A model generated the notes under the pieces. The model was given only the letters and a program-made list of their open reading frames with translations. It ran no database searches and was not told the origin of the DNA. A stretch of 64,000 nt of DNA from a virus, in the IMG/VR virus record IMGVR_UViG_3300019487_000019, positions 62,001 to 126,000 of that record. One strand, given 5' to 3'. This document shows positions 25,752 to 33,524 of the stretch, in pieces. How positions within the stretch are numbered: the stretch's first letter is position 1; the number at the start of each line of letters is the position of its first letter. The position numbers were made by a program, and so were the translations under genes.

Positions 25752-26267
25752 ATGGCCACCAAAATCATCACTGTCTTTTTTACAGTTAATGGAGTTCCAC
25801 AAACCGGTCTGACCCCCACGATTGATATATGGGAAGTTAGTCCAGACAGCCTTGTGATCAATGACGATCCACTTGTTGAGATTGGACAAGGATGGTATCG
25901 GTACAACTACACGTCCTACGACTACGTTAAAAGCTATGTATTCACCGTCGACGGTGGGGTTGCGCTTACTGCTTGTGAAAGATACAAAGTTGGAGGTAAT
26001 GAGAGTTTTGTCGAAGATATCTCTTACGAAGTATGGGAAGAACCCGCACTAGACCACACAACACTCGGCGCCAATCCAACAATGGGCGGTTATATGAATC
26101 TCATCAAGGCCGTTCTTGTTAATCGAACACGAATAGATGTTGGTACGGCCACACTTACCGTATACGACAACGATTGTATCACGCCTTTGCTGGTTTTTGA
26201 TTTGAAAGACAGCGCCGGTAATCCGAGTGTTGTAGAGGTGTGTGAGAGGACGCCCGACTTTTGTTAA
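25752..26267 (+). CDS. Hypothetical structural protein, first of plus-strand cluster
   Basis: The product has 171 residues from the ATG at 25752, which has AGGAG 7 bases upstream; an earlier in-frame ATG at 25677 is in the opposite operon's leader and is unlikely. It is beta-rich with T-V-F-F-T-V-N-G-V-P-Q and Y-R-Y-N-Y-T-S-Y-D. The second half carries T-M-G-G-Y-M-N-L-I-K-A-V-L-V-N-R-T. No catalytic motif is visible. The late motif in front of it and the position beside fibre genes suggest a virion component. It is followed immediately by an inserted HNH gene. Confidence 0.72.
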   Translation: MATKIITVFFTVNGVPQTGLTPTIDIWEVSPDSLVINDDPLVEIGQGWYRYNYTSYDYVKSYVFTVDGGVALTACERYKVGGNESFVEDISYEVWEEPALDHTTLGANPTMGGYMNLIKAVLVNRTRIDVGTATLTVYDNDCITPLLVFDLKDSAGNPSVVEVCERTPDFC

Positions 26268-26269
26268 TT

Positions 26270-26950
26270 ATGAACTACAGTAATCATTATAATTTACTCA
26301 TTGCTTCCCGTCAGGCTTTTTATCAGCAACGTTCTGCCGATAAGCGTGATAGAATTTATTACGAGCGACATCACATACTGCCTCGCTGCCATGGTGGCTC
26401 GAACAAAAAAGATAATCTTGTTCTATTAACAGCGCGCGAACATTACATTGCTCATTGGTTGTTGTGGAAGATTCATAAAGATAAACAAATGGCCTATTCT
26501 TTTTATTGTCTTTCCTATTCACAACACGCTCGTAAGTTAACAAGCCGACAATGTGACAGATTACGGCGAATGCGTGCTGCTGCTTTTTCTGGTGAAAATA
26601 GCCCTCGCGGCTTCCTCGGCAAAAGACACACAGAACAGGCAAAAGAAGAAATGCGAAGAACAAAACTAGGAAAAAACAACCCCATGTATGGTCTTGGTGA
26701 ACAACATCCTAACTGTAAGCGAATTGGTGATAGGAACCCCAATTATGGCAAAGATCCTTGGCTCTGTCCACGTATTCTTAATCAACCTCAACTTGTAGCT
26801 TTGTGGAACCACCGTGAACAACTATACATACAATGGAAGGATCTAGGCAAACCACATTGGTATAGGTTTGGTAAGACGGTGGTGAAAACCTTGCCTAACT
26901 TCACACCCCATAGTTTTCGTAACATGGTTCGTTGGTTTGAGAAGCGCTAA
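26270..26950 (+). CDS. HNH homing endonuclease
   Basis: A 226-residue free-standing endonuclease starting at the ATG at 26270, two bases after the preceding stop. HNH core: Y-Y-E-R-H-H-I-L-P-R-C-H-G-G-S-N-K-K-D-N-L-V-L-L-T split by a short loop, then H-Y-I-A-H-W-L-L. The C-terminal part has NUMOD-like DNA-binding repeats (G-F-L-G-K-R-H-T-E then G-K-N-N-P-M-Y-G, and N-P-N-Y-G-K). It lies between two structural genes on the same strand, and its stop overlaps the start of the next gene (TAATG), so it is an insertion into an existing operon. Confidence 0.9.
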   Translation: MNYSNHYNLLIASRQAFYQQRSADKRDRIYYERHHILPRCHGGSNKKDNLVLLTAREHYIAHWLLWKIHKDKQMAYSFYCLSYSQHARKLTSRQCDRLRRMRAAAFSGENSPRGFLGKRHTEQAKEEMRRTKLGKNNPMYGLGEQHPNCKRIGDRNPNYGKDPWLCPRILNQPQLVALWNHREQLYIQWKDLGKPHWYRFGKTVVKTLPNFTPHSFRNMVRWFEKR

Positions 26951-27363
26951 TGGCTATCATTAATAATGCCAAGGGCTTGATCATTACAAATGGACTTGGC
27001 GGTCCAGCTTGTTGTGCTCTTTTGACTGCGGGCTTTGGAACTGGCCTTGTCTGTGGTTGTAAGTTTCAAGTCGAAATTGTTACAGGTGGTGGTCCTTACA
27101 TTGCTGCCCCATACTTCTCACCGATTGGTCAGAAACTTGATCAAGAGACCCGCCTTGTTCTTATTCGAGTTGTTTACGACAATGAAATTCGTTGGCGTAA
27201 ACAGTATATCATCGATAAACCGAAAGCCGACATCCTTGTTGAGATCATTGGTTTCATCAACGCGATTAAAGACAAGACATCAATTCTCGTGCAGAACTTG
27301 AAACAAACTACCGCGAAAGTCATTGCAACCTTTGTCGATAAATATCCGGATAAAAAGGACTAA
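26950..27363 (+). CDS. Hypothetical structural protein
   Basis: A 137-residue protein with a hydrophobic, Gly- and Cys-rich first third (G-P-A-C-C-A-L-L-T-A-G-F-G-T-G-L-V-C-G-C). This segment could be membrane-interacting or a zinc/metal-binding knot; I cannot tell which. The rest is helical and charged, ending Y-P-D-K-K-D. The start overlaps the stop of the HNH gene. Function unknown; neighbours suggest a structural role. Confidence 0.68.
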   Translation: MAIINNAKGLIITNGLGGPACCALLTAGFGTGLVCGCKFQVEIVTGGGPYIAAPYFSPIGQKLDQETRLVLIRVVYDNEIRWRKQYIIDKPKADILVEIIGFINAIKDKTSILVQNLKQTTAKVIATFVDKYPDKKD

Positions 27364-27366
27364 TCG

Positions 27367-27903
27367 ATGGACGCTCTTATTCGCGTAAACAATACAAAGG
27401 AATGTGAACTTGAATTTGATGTGACGATTCAGGGTATCTCCGTTGATAGCCCAGAAAACGCAGCACAGGTTCGCCTCGTTATTACAAACGTTCATGGTGG
27501 CGACCTAGCGTTCAAATGTGAACGCCGGGCAGACAGCACAACCAAGTGGTTTGTGAAACTTCCTCCACTTCCAATGTTGAGCAGCACCACAAACGCTCAT
27601 GCGTTTCACATGGAAGTAATCATCGACGGCTATTACTTTGAACCGGCTGCTGGGAATCTAATCCTTCTCAAAGATCCAGAAGTCAGTGTTTCAAATACTT
27701 CGAAACCCAAAGTGACGGCAAATATTCGCCAATCATCGCAAGAAGATCAAACAAGCGAGAAAGAAAAGAAGCAGGAAGATCCAGTAGACACCAAGGATGC
27801 TAAAGAGGACAAGAAAGATGAGAAGGTAGAGGAGCGTGCTGCCCAAGCCGCTGGCAATCTTGATGGCCAGTCTGCTCCAACGACGGCGCTTCTCACGCCA
27901 TAA
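27367..27903 (+). CDS. Hypothetical protein, possibly one gene with the next (in-frame TAA)
   Basis: A 178-residue open frame ending at a TAA at 27901-27903. The N-terminal about 110 residues look like a beta-sandwich domain (D-V-T-I-Q-G-I-S-V, V-R-L-V-I-T-N-V-H-G-G-D, F-H-M-E-V-I-I-D-G-Y-Y-F). The remainder is a charged linker rich in Lys, Glu and Asp. AAAAGGAC precedes the ATG. The frame stays open and coding-like right after the TAA (F-P-P-E-D-P-A-G-D-E-R) into the ATG of the next gene at 27937. The two may be one 290-residue protein split by a nonsense change, or two separate genes. Confidence 0.72.
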   Translation: MDALIRVNNTKECELEFDVTIQGISVDSPENAAQVRLVITNVHGGDLAFKCERRADSTTKWFVKLPPLPMLSSTTNAHAFHMEVIIDGYYFEPAAGNLILLKDPEVSVSNTSKPKVTANIRQSSQEDQTSEKEKKQEDPVDTKDAKEDKKDEKVEERAAQAAGNLDGQSAPTTALLTP

Positions 27904-27936
27904 TTCCCTCCGGAAGATCCAGCTGGTGACGAGCGA

Positions 27937-28236
27937 ATGAAAAGTAAACATCGTCGTATGCCTGAGGATGAGCAAGTAAATCAATTTAAACTATTTAAGC
28001 GTACACCCCCAGAACAAGAAGAACAACCGGAAGATCCAGAGGATATAGCGGAACGAGTTATCAAAGAAACACTTGGGAAAAATAAGAAGCCTGCAAAACC
28101 TGGCTTCTTATTCAAACACGTTGACGGGAAACCCCTAATCGAAGGGCTTGAACCTGATCTTGAAACTAAACAAAAGCTGAATGAGAAGGCTCAGAAGGTG
28201 AAAGATCTGCTGAAACAGGATCGGAAGAAGCGTTAA
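27937..28236 (+). CDS. Hypothetical charged protein, in frame with upstream gene
   Basis: A 99-residue, strongly charged protein (Lys/Glu/Pro-rich) with F-K-L-F-K-R-T followed by P-E-Q-E-E-Q. It is in the same frame as the gene ending at 27903. The only ribosome-binding-site candidate before the ATG is a weak GAG 5-7 bases away. No domain is recognised. It could be the C-terminal part of the upstream protein. Confidence 0.6.
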   Translation: MKSKHRRMPEDEQVNQFKLFKRTPPEQEEQPEDPEDIAERVIKETLGKNKKPAKPGFLFKHVDGKPLIEGLEPDLETKQKLNEKAQKVKDLLKQDRKKR

Positions 28237-28276
28237 CCTTTGCCCCTATAGAGCGTAAAAATTCGGAAGGAACCAA

Positions 28277-28705
28277 TCACGATTTCTTCAAGAAACGGCC
28301 GTACGCGCGAAGGGTTCGCTCGAGATCTTCTTTTGCAACTTTATACCGGTGGCTGACGCGTACAAATGATTCGTGTCCTGGAAATGTTGTCATCGAGATA
28401 TGACCAATTTCATAAAGTTTAGTCAACGCCTCAATGATATCCATGTCCAGATTACGCCGGGCCAGCTGCCAAGCGGCATTTTCGATGTTTGGAAACGGCA
28501 CTCCAACGACTGTACCGCCAGCTACAAAGGGAGCGCCCGAAAGTGTTCCTGCTCGCCAGTTTCGATATTCGTTCGCCTTATGCACACCCACGTCTCGTAG
28601 ATGAGTCATCTCGTCAATAAGATCAAAGATACGGCCACGCAACCACTCTTTGTCTTGTGGCAATTTATTGCGCTCAACATATCGAACAACTTCGTTAATG
28701 TTCAT
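28277..28705 (-). CDS. Hypothetical protein, M-x-I-x-E-V start
   Basis: A 142-residue, helical protein starting M-N-I-N-E-V, one of several small proteins here that share this N-terminal signature. The central part has A-A-W-Q-L-A-R-R-N-L-D-M-D-I-I-E-A-L and a histidine-containing segment. Its start overlaps the stop of the SWIM-type gene (ATGA). It is the last gene on the minus strand before the convergent plus-strand cluster, whose last gene stops at 28236; no strong terminator hairpin is visible in between. Function unknown. Confidence 0.7.
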   Translation of the reverse strand: MNINEVVRYVERNKLPQDKEWLRGRIFDLIDEMTHLRDVGVHKANEYRNWRAGTLSGAPFVAGGTVVGVPFPNIENAAWQLARRNLDMDIIEALTKLYEIGHISMTTFPGHESFVRVSHRYKVAKEDLERTLRAYGRFLKKS

Positions 28706-29253
28706 TTGACCATTCCATATCGTCGAAGTAGTTCAACAACTTTAATAAGATGGCGACAAACGCCTGGTACGTGTTGCGGATTGGCTGAATCTCGTGTTGA
28801 TCCTGGTACGCGTTTGTACAGCGGCGGCTTCTTACCAAGTAAAGCATCGTCGTCGTAGTTGGTTTGAGCAAATCGATAGAAGAAGTCAAGACAATTGCAC
28901 TTGACTTTACACGTGCTCATTGTCAAGTCGATAGGTTGCATATGTCGAACCTTACCATCAGATCCCGTAAACGAGGTACCACCTGCTGTTTCGTCGGGAT
29001 CGTAAGCAACATCTAGAAACAGAATTGATGGTGCATAGTCGTGAGTATTGCTACGGGCTTGTGCATTGACTTGCAGTCCACGAGCAACCGGAACATACTG
29101 CATTTTCGACACAGCAACTTCGTGGGTTGCATGCTCACGACGTTTGGTTGTTGGGAATCCTCGCTGAATTTCGCGATACAAGCCAGGATATGTTACGTCT
29201 TCGTTGAGGACTTTGAGGAGTCGTGCTCCTCTTATTGTTATTGACTTTGTCAT
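28702..29253 (-). CDS. SWIM-type zinc-finger protein
   Basis: A 183-residue protein with a SWIM-type metal-binding pattern, C-x-C at residues 119-121 and C-x-H at 166-168, with a long spacer between. Such fingers bind DNA or protein. There is no enzymatic domain. It begins right after the stop of the polynucleotide kinase gene (TAA-ATG) and is overlapped by the next gene (ATGA). In this packaging cluster a structural or regulatory role is possible. The spacer holds a Y-D-P-D-E-T-A-G-G-T region upstream of the finger. Confidence 0.72.
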   Translation of the reverse strand: MTKSITIRGARLLKVLNEDVTYPGLYREIQRGFPTTKRREHATHEVAVSKMQYVPVARGLQVNAQARSNTHDYAPSILFLDVAYDPDETAGGTSFTGSDGKVRHMQPIDLTMSTCKVKCNCLDFFYRFAQTNYDDDALLGKKPPLYKRVPGSTRDSANPQHVPGVCRHLIKVVELLRRYGMVK

Positions 29254-29742
29254 TTACGCAGTGATTACCTCATCAAATTCGTCTTCTTCAGGACCTTTCA
29301 GCGAGAAGAATTGCTGGCGGACTGCACCAGCAGGAACATTCTTATCGCCACGTGTTTCTTGACGACGGATCAAAGTATCTAGGTCAACATTTGGAAAAGT
29401 GAGAGCGACCGTTTTGTAGCCGTTTGCTTTTGCTTGTTCGAGATACCAACGGCGCGTTTTTGGCGTTAGATTCGTGTTATCAACGTACAGGTCCCTCCCA
29501 GATTGAAGGGCCTTCACATACTCCTGACGCGCTTTGTTAGCAAATTCTTTATCGTCTTGGGAAGCTTGCCATGCTTTCGCATAGTCATTAGGGTCATACC
29601 ATGCATGGCGAAGTGCATCCAACGAAAACACTTGAAGATCAGGATGTTTTGTTAGGAGTTTCCTGTACATTGTCGATTTGCCTGCCCCCGAAGGTGCAAT
29701 AGGCATGTATAATGTACGTTCCGCTATCTCGTTGAGCAACAT
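29254..29742 (-). CDS. Polynucleotide-kinase-like P-loop protein
   Basis: A 162-residue P-loop kinase of the PseT 5'-kinase/zeta-toxin type. The P-loop A-P-S-G-A-G-K-S-T is at residues 16-24, followed by S-L-D-A-L-R-H (about 40-46), where the kinase lid and acidic catalytic residue are expected. D-N-T-N-L-T-P-K-T-R-R is near residue 98, and R-R-Q-E-T-R-G-D-K-N-V-P comes near the end. This is the pattern of short phage polynucleotide kinases. The protein starts M-L-L-N-E-I, the N-terminal signature shared by several small proteins here. The nearest partner for RNA or DNA end repair in the window is the RlaP protein. Confidence 0.82.
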   Translation of the reverse strand: MLLNEIAERTLYMPIAPSGAGKSTMYRKLLTKHPDLQVFSLDALRHAWYDPNDYAKAWQASQDDKEFANKARQEYVKALQSGRDLYVDNTNLTPKTRRWYLEQAKANGYKTVALTFPNVDLDTLIRRQETRGDKNVPAGAVRQQFFSLKGPEEDEFDEVITA

Positions 29743-29787
29743 GGTAGCCCCAAATTGAATATTTAGCAGATTTTACGCGATTTAGGG

Positions 29788-32400
29788 CTATATTACAATG
29801 GGGTCGGGTTCGTAGCTCTCATCAAAATCTTCCACCTCGCCAGTCTCAAAATATTCTGGACGAAAGATCTTGTCGTAAGCATCTTGATCGAATGATGAGA
29901 TTTCTTCGAGCAGCCGAAGAACAATCAATGCACTTGAAATCAAGTCATCAGTAGCGCCCTGCTTTGCCTTGTACGTTCCTTCACGGCGAACAAAGTGCTT
30001 AATTTCTGTAATCATTGCTGGCGAAAGTATTTCCATTGTTCGGCGCTGAATCATTTCCTTGAATGCTAAACATACGCGAATTTTTGTCTTGCCTGTTGTC
30101 GTCATTCCCCGGCGCTTTTTGCCTTGTTCATTGACAAATTCCGCACTTTCGCAAGGCGACTCATCGGCTTCCTGAAGGGCAATCATTCCCTCTCCGACAC
30201 CATTGTTCTCGATTGAGAAGTATACACTCGCTTCGCTTTTCTCAAAGATTCGTATCATCTTCTTCAAGGATTGGTATGCCGTCACGGACGATGAAGTATT
30301 TGATCTATATTCCGCAATCTGCTTCATGCTTGGAAACTCCCAAGCAGTAAATGCTGTAAAGTCTTCGCCAGTGCCCGTTGCTGGATCAACTCCTATTAAG
30401 TATACATGCCCTGGTTGTGGTTTCGAAAACAAAACGATGTCTTGGATGACGGCAAACGGTTTAAGTCCCTGAACGGATCGCGTCAACTGGGCTGCAACAA
30501 CTGGATCAACAAGTACCGGATCACCCGACAAGAACTCGCATTCATATTCTTGGCGCCATTTCAACTCACCAATTTTCCGAATTTCTCCCTCGCGAAATTT
30601 CTCATCCCGGCCCGGGGGCTCATCCCACTTTACTTCAACAGGAATGAAGTCACTTCCTGTTACCGCTTCGATGGGGTCCTCGAGTTTTGTTCGGTGCAAC
30701 AGCGATTGAGAAATCTGTGCTCCGCGCCACAACTGTGCAAAACGGTTTGTGTCGCCATTGGGTGTTGAGCAGATAATACAAGAACCACCTGTTGCAAACG
30801 TTGGTGCGGCCGATGTCCAGAATTCTTCCTGAATATTGTCGCGGACGTGCGCAAACTCATCGAGGAACAGCAACGACGCTGTTCCACCACGAGCTGTTCT
30901 GTCGCTGGTTGCTTCTGAAATGATACGTGATCCATTTTCAAACGAAAAACTGTGTTTGTTGTATCCATCATCAAGCACACCTGCTTTCAACCAGTGTGGA
31001 AGACGCTCATACATATAACGAATACGGAAGATCATCTCCAACGCATTTTTCTCACGGTTCGAAGCAATGATACACGTTTTGTCTTTGTTGAACATGGCAT
31101 ACCAAAGCATGTAAGCACCGGCTGTCCAGCTATTGTGCGTTGGAATCATCGAGCGACCAACCAAATACAAATGATCTGCGTTATCGACTGTAATACAACG
31201 AACCGGCACGGACGCTACTTTCTCAATTTTTGTAATCGTTCGGCGGCGAGTGCTTGTTGCACGTCGGTAATGGGGGGCATTTTTCTGATAATTCGACTTT
31301 CGTTGTAGTCGAAAAACCACACACTGTGATTTATACGGAGTATAATTAATTGTCCATCGTGTATGAGGCATCTTACCGTGAATGTGTCGTTCATGTATTA
31401 CTGGTTTAAGTCCCAGCGTACAAATTAGTTCATGCACATCGTTGCAAAGGTGTTGATTCGTAAATGTGATTTCACAGACACCTGTTTTTTTATTGGCGTA
31501 GCCATCCGTATCCATTAATCCCTGTAAAAGTGCAAGTCGCTGCTCGTATGATCCTCGAAGATATTCGATTGGAATGTGCTTATTCTTGAATACTCCAATT
31601 TGTTTTAGGATTGGTTGTAAATCCCTAAAATAATATGTCTTTGTTCCCACGGACGTTGTTTCTCGCACATGACCAAGTTTATAATGTTGCTGTACTTGTT
31701 CAATAATCATGTGATCATTAATGTGGTTTGTTATTTCTGGTGCTGCTGCCGTTCCATCTCCGAGCCAAGCTCCGAGCACATATGGATCAATTTTAAGCTG
31801 TTGGTTAGGAAGCGTTAGTGGTTCCGTTGTCTGAATGGAAAAACGACCTTCTGTATAACCTCGCTTGTTAGAAATCAAATAGCCTACAGCAACAAGCTGT
31901 TGTGTTGAAAGCGTGCGAGTCTTTCCACGTGGCGTCGCATAATTATCTTGCACGTCCCACAAGTGCTCCGCATCACAAACGATTTTTTCTCCTGTCGAGA
32001 AATATATTTCATAACAATCTTTGTTGGAATGAGTCGGCGAGGTTGCGATAACCCTTGTTGGTTTCCCTTGTGCACTCAATACATAATCGCCAACTTCTAG
32101 ATCCTTCATTTTTCTGTAGCCGGTTGGTGTCGGAATCTCCTCTTCAATCCACAGGGGTTTACCAACTTGTCTTGCCGCAAGGACGATCACCAATCGGTTC
32201 TCCTGAAACCCGTGAATCATTCGTTCTTGATATGGAAACAGCTTGAACTCTTGTTCGCCTTTTACGCCGTGCTGGAGTTTGCAATGGTTGGTGATAAAAT
32301 ACACAGGATCGTTGAGACATTTATCAAACTCAACGATCGCGTCTTCACTGTATTCTTCAACCTGGTGCGCAGGTTTGATGTAAATGTTTTTTCTAGTCAT
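29788..32400 (-). CDS. gp17: Terminase large subunit gp17 with class 3 intein
   Basis: An 870-residue precursor, 528 residues after splicing. It is the packaging motor and headful nuclease of T4-like phages. Walker A (A-R-Q-V-G-K-S) at residues 76-81 is split by the intein and restored by splicing; Walker B L-L-F-L-D-E is at 510-515. The nuclease domain starts with G-V-D-P-A-T-G-T-G-E-D (D672) and has a further acidic residue in E-N-N-G-V-G-E-G. The C-terminus has the D-D-L-I-S-S-A-L block. The intein covers residues 82-423. It is separated from the kinase gene by 45 bases. Confidence 0.95.
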   Translation of the reverse strand: MTRKNIYIKPAHQVEEYSEDAIVEFDKCLNDPVYFITNHCKLQHGVKGEQEFKLFPYQERMIHGFQENRLVIVLAARQVGKPLWIEEEIPTPTGYRKMKDLEVGDYVLSAQGKPTRVIATSPTHSNKDCYEIYFSTGEKIVCDAEHLWDVQDNYATPRGKTRTLSTQQLVAVGYLISNKRGYTEGRFSIQTTEPLTLPNQQLKIDPYVLGAWLGDGTAAAPEITNHINDHMIIEQVQQHYKLGHVRETTSVGTKTYYFRDLQPILKQIGVFKNKHIPIEYLRGSYEQRLALLQGLMDTDGYANKKTGVCEITFTNQHLCNDVHELICTLGLKPVIHERHIHGKMPHTRWTINYTPYKSQCVVFRLQRKSNYQKNAPHYRRATSTRRRTITKIEKVASVPVRCITVDNADHLYLVGRSMIPTHNSWTAGAYMLWYAMFNKDKTCIIASNREKNALEMIFRIRYMYERLPHWLKAGVLDDGYNKHSFSFENGSRIISEATSDRTARGGTASLLFLDEFAHVRDNIQEEFWTSAAPTFATGGSCIICSTPNGDTNRFAQLWRGAQISQSLLHRTKLEDPIEAVTGSDFIPVEVKWDEPPGRDEKFREGEIRKIGELKWRQEYECEFLSGDPVLVDPVVAAQLTRSVQGLKPFAVIQDIVLFSKPQPGHVYLIGVDPATGTGEDFTAFTAWEFPSMKQIAEYRSNTSSSVTAYQSLKKMIRIFEKSEASVYFSIENNGVGEGMIALQEADESPCESAEFVNEQGKKRRGMTTTGKTKIRVCLAFKEMIQRRTMEILSPAMITEIKHFVRREGTYKAKQGATDDLISSALIVLRLLEEISSFDQDAYDKIFRPEYFETGEVEDFDESYEPDPIVI
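31132..32157 (-). mobile_element. Class 3 intein (WCT) with LAGLIDADG endonuclease in terminase
   Basis: A 342-residue intein inserted inside the Walker A motif (between K81 and the next Ser). It starts with Pro, not Cys or Ser, and carries the class 3 splicing triplet: Trp148 in A-E-H-L-W (block B), Cys402 in V-R-C-I-T-V-D-N (block F) and Thr421 in P-T-H-N (block G). The endonuclease domain has L-G-A-W-L-G-D-G and L-L-Q-G-L-M-D-T-D-G. The final residue is Asn423, followed by Ser as the +1 extein residue. The sequence E-I-P-T-P-T-G in block A is typical of this class. Confidence 0.88.
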
Positions 32401-32421
32401 ACCCCGTATTTACAGAGGAAA

Positions 32422-33087
32422 TTACAGAGAAATCCTTACGACAACACGCATTGCACACTCGCTCGGTGCACCGTACGTATCAAAATAGATCTTACGGAAG
32501 TGAGGTAGTTTCGGGGCATCAAGTTGATTTTCCCCTGAAATATGATAGTAGGAGGTGCTTTGTGTTGTTCGATTGTAGATGGCGAGATATGTGATCCCTT
32601 TGTTCTCGAGGTCGTCAAGCAGACGAGCGCGAACAAACGTGAGGACGTGAGAGTCAGTAATCTTTTTCAGAATTGCTGGTACCCGTCCAAATTTCGGTAC
32701 ATCAGGCTTGTTGTCACACGGAAAGCCACCTCGCGGCTCGTTCTCAACAGCATCAGTGAACATCTTGTACTTGCCGCTTGTGACGCGGGCAGTGAGTTCA
32801 TCAAGCGTTGGACTGTGTGAGCCTTTGTGCACATACGTGTCGAAAAAAGCAAAATACGGCTTGCTTGCCGTGAGTGCCTTGACTTCAACCTTCTGGAGAA
32901 CGTTTTTAATTCGAGCGGAGATGTCAAACCATTTACTACCAACTCGAGCAACATGAATCTTTTTGATGTCTCGGCCAAAACGTAGTTTCAGTTCGTCTCT
33001 AACGCGTCTCTGAGCCTCGGCCCCCTTCGCAATTCGTTGTTCTTTGGTTGACTCATCAATTTGCTCGGCAATTTCGAGTAAAATCAT
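32422..33087 (-). CDS. Hypothetical protein with PD-(D/E)xK-like motif
   Basis: A 221-residue protein between gp16 and gp17. It starts M-I-L-L-E-I and has a long charged helix. Residues 54-70 read F-D-I-S-A-R-I...V-E-V-K, which fits a PD-(D/E)xK nuclease pattern (D55 and E68-x-K70), with a conserved-looking aromatic region after it. This is suggestive only. The start overlaps the gp16 stop (ATGA), so it is coupled to gp16. A nuclease or a small structural role in packaging is possible. Confidence 0.65.
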   Translation of the reverse strand: MILLEIAEQIDESTKEQRIAKGAEAQRRVRDELKLRFGRDIKKIHVARVGSKWFDISARIKNVLQKVEVKALTASKPYFAFFDTYVHKGSHSPTLDELTARVTSGKYKMFTDAVENEPRGGFPCDNKPDVPKFGRVPAILKKITDSHVLTFVRARLLDDLENKGITYLAIYNRTTQSTSYYHISGENQLDAPKLPHFRKIYFDTYGAPSECAMRVVVRISL

Positions 33088-33524
33088 CCTTCGCGTTTTT
33101 TACGAAGCATGTCAAGCAACTCATTACGCGAAACAACAAGGTTGTTTTGTGTTATTTTTCGTGGAGTTGTCGCTTCAACCGTGTGTAATGAATGTGTGTC
33201 CTTATGCTTCTTATGTTCACGCTTCTCTCGAACAGCACCAAGCGCGACTTGAAGCATTGTAGCAGTGACTTCTCCTAAACGAGCCTTGTACTTTCCTTCA
33301 ACCAGGTCAATTTGATCTGCAACTGCTCCCACCTTTGCCATCGCAAAGGCGTAAATCTCCTCAAGCTTCCCCTCAATTTCTTCATCTTTTGCATCGTACT
33401 CAGGAGCAGGAATAGGAATGGACGGAACAATCTCCTCGAATTCAGCAACTGTCGTGCCTTCTTCGATACCGAGCACTTCTTCCATTGGATGGACGATTGG
33501 TTTTTCTTTTTTAATGATGTCCAT
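33084..33524 (-). CDS. gp16: Probable terminase small subunit gp16
   Basis: A 146-residue acidic-then-helical protein. The central part (about residues 45-100) is a helical region with I-Y-A-F-A-M-A-K-V and K-Y-K-A-R-L-G-E-V-T-A-T-M-L-Q-V-A-L-G, resembling the helical core of T4-like small terminases. The C-terminus is basic, suitable for DNA binding. It lies one gene upstream of gp17, as expected for gp16, and its start overlaps the stop of the large gene at 33524 (TAATG). Identification rests on context and secondary structure. Confidence 0.65.
   Translation of the reverse strand: MDIIKKEKPIVHPMEEVLGIEEGTTVAEFEEIVPSIPIPAPEYDAKDEEIEGKLEEIYAFAMAKVGAVADQIDLVEGKYKARLGEVTATMLQVALGAVREKREHKKHKDTHSLHTVEATTPRKITQNNLVVSRNELLDMLRKKREG

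Noticed and set aside
32407-32414. TGTAAATA before gp17 as a late promoter
   Set aside because: Two mismatches and only 7 bases from the start codon; too weak to list as a promoter.
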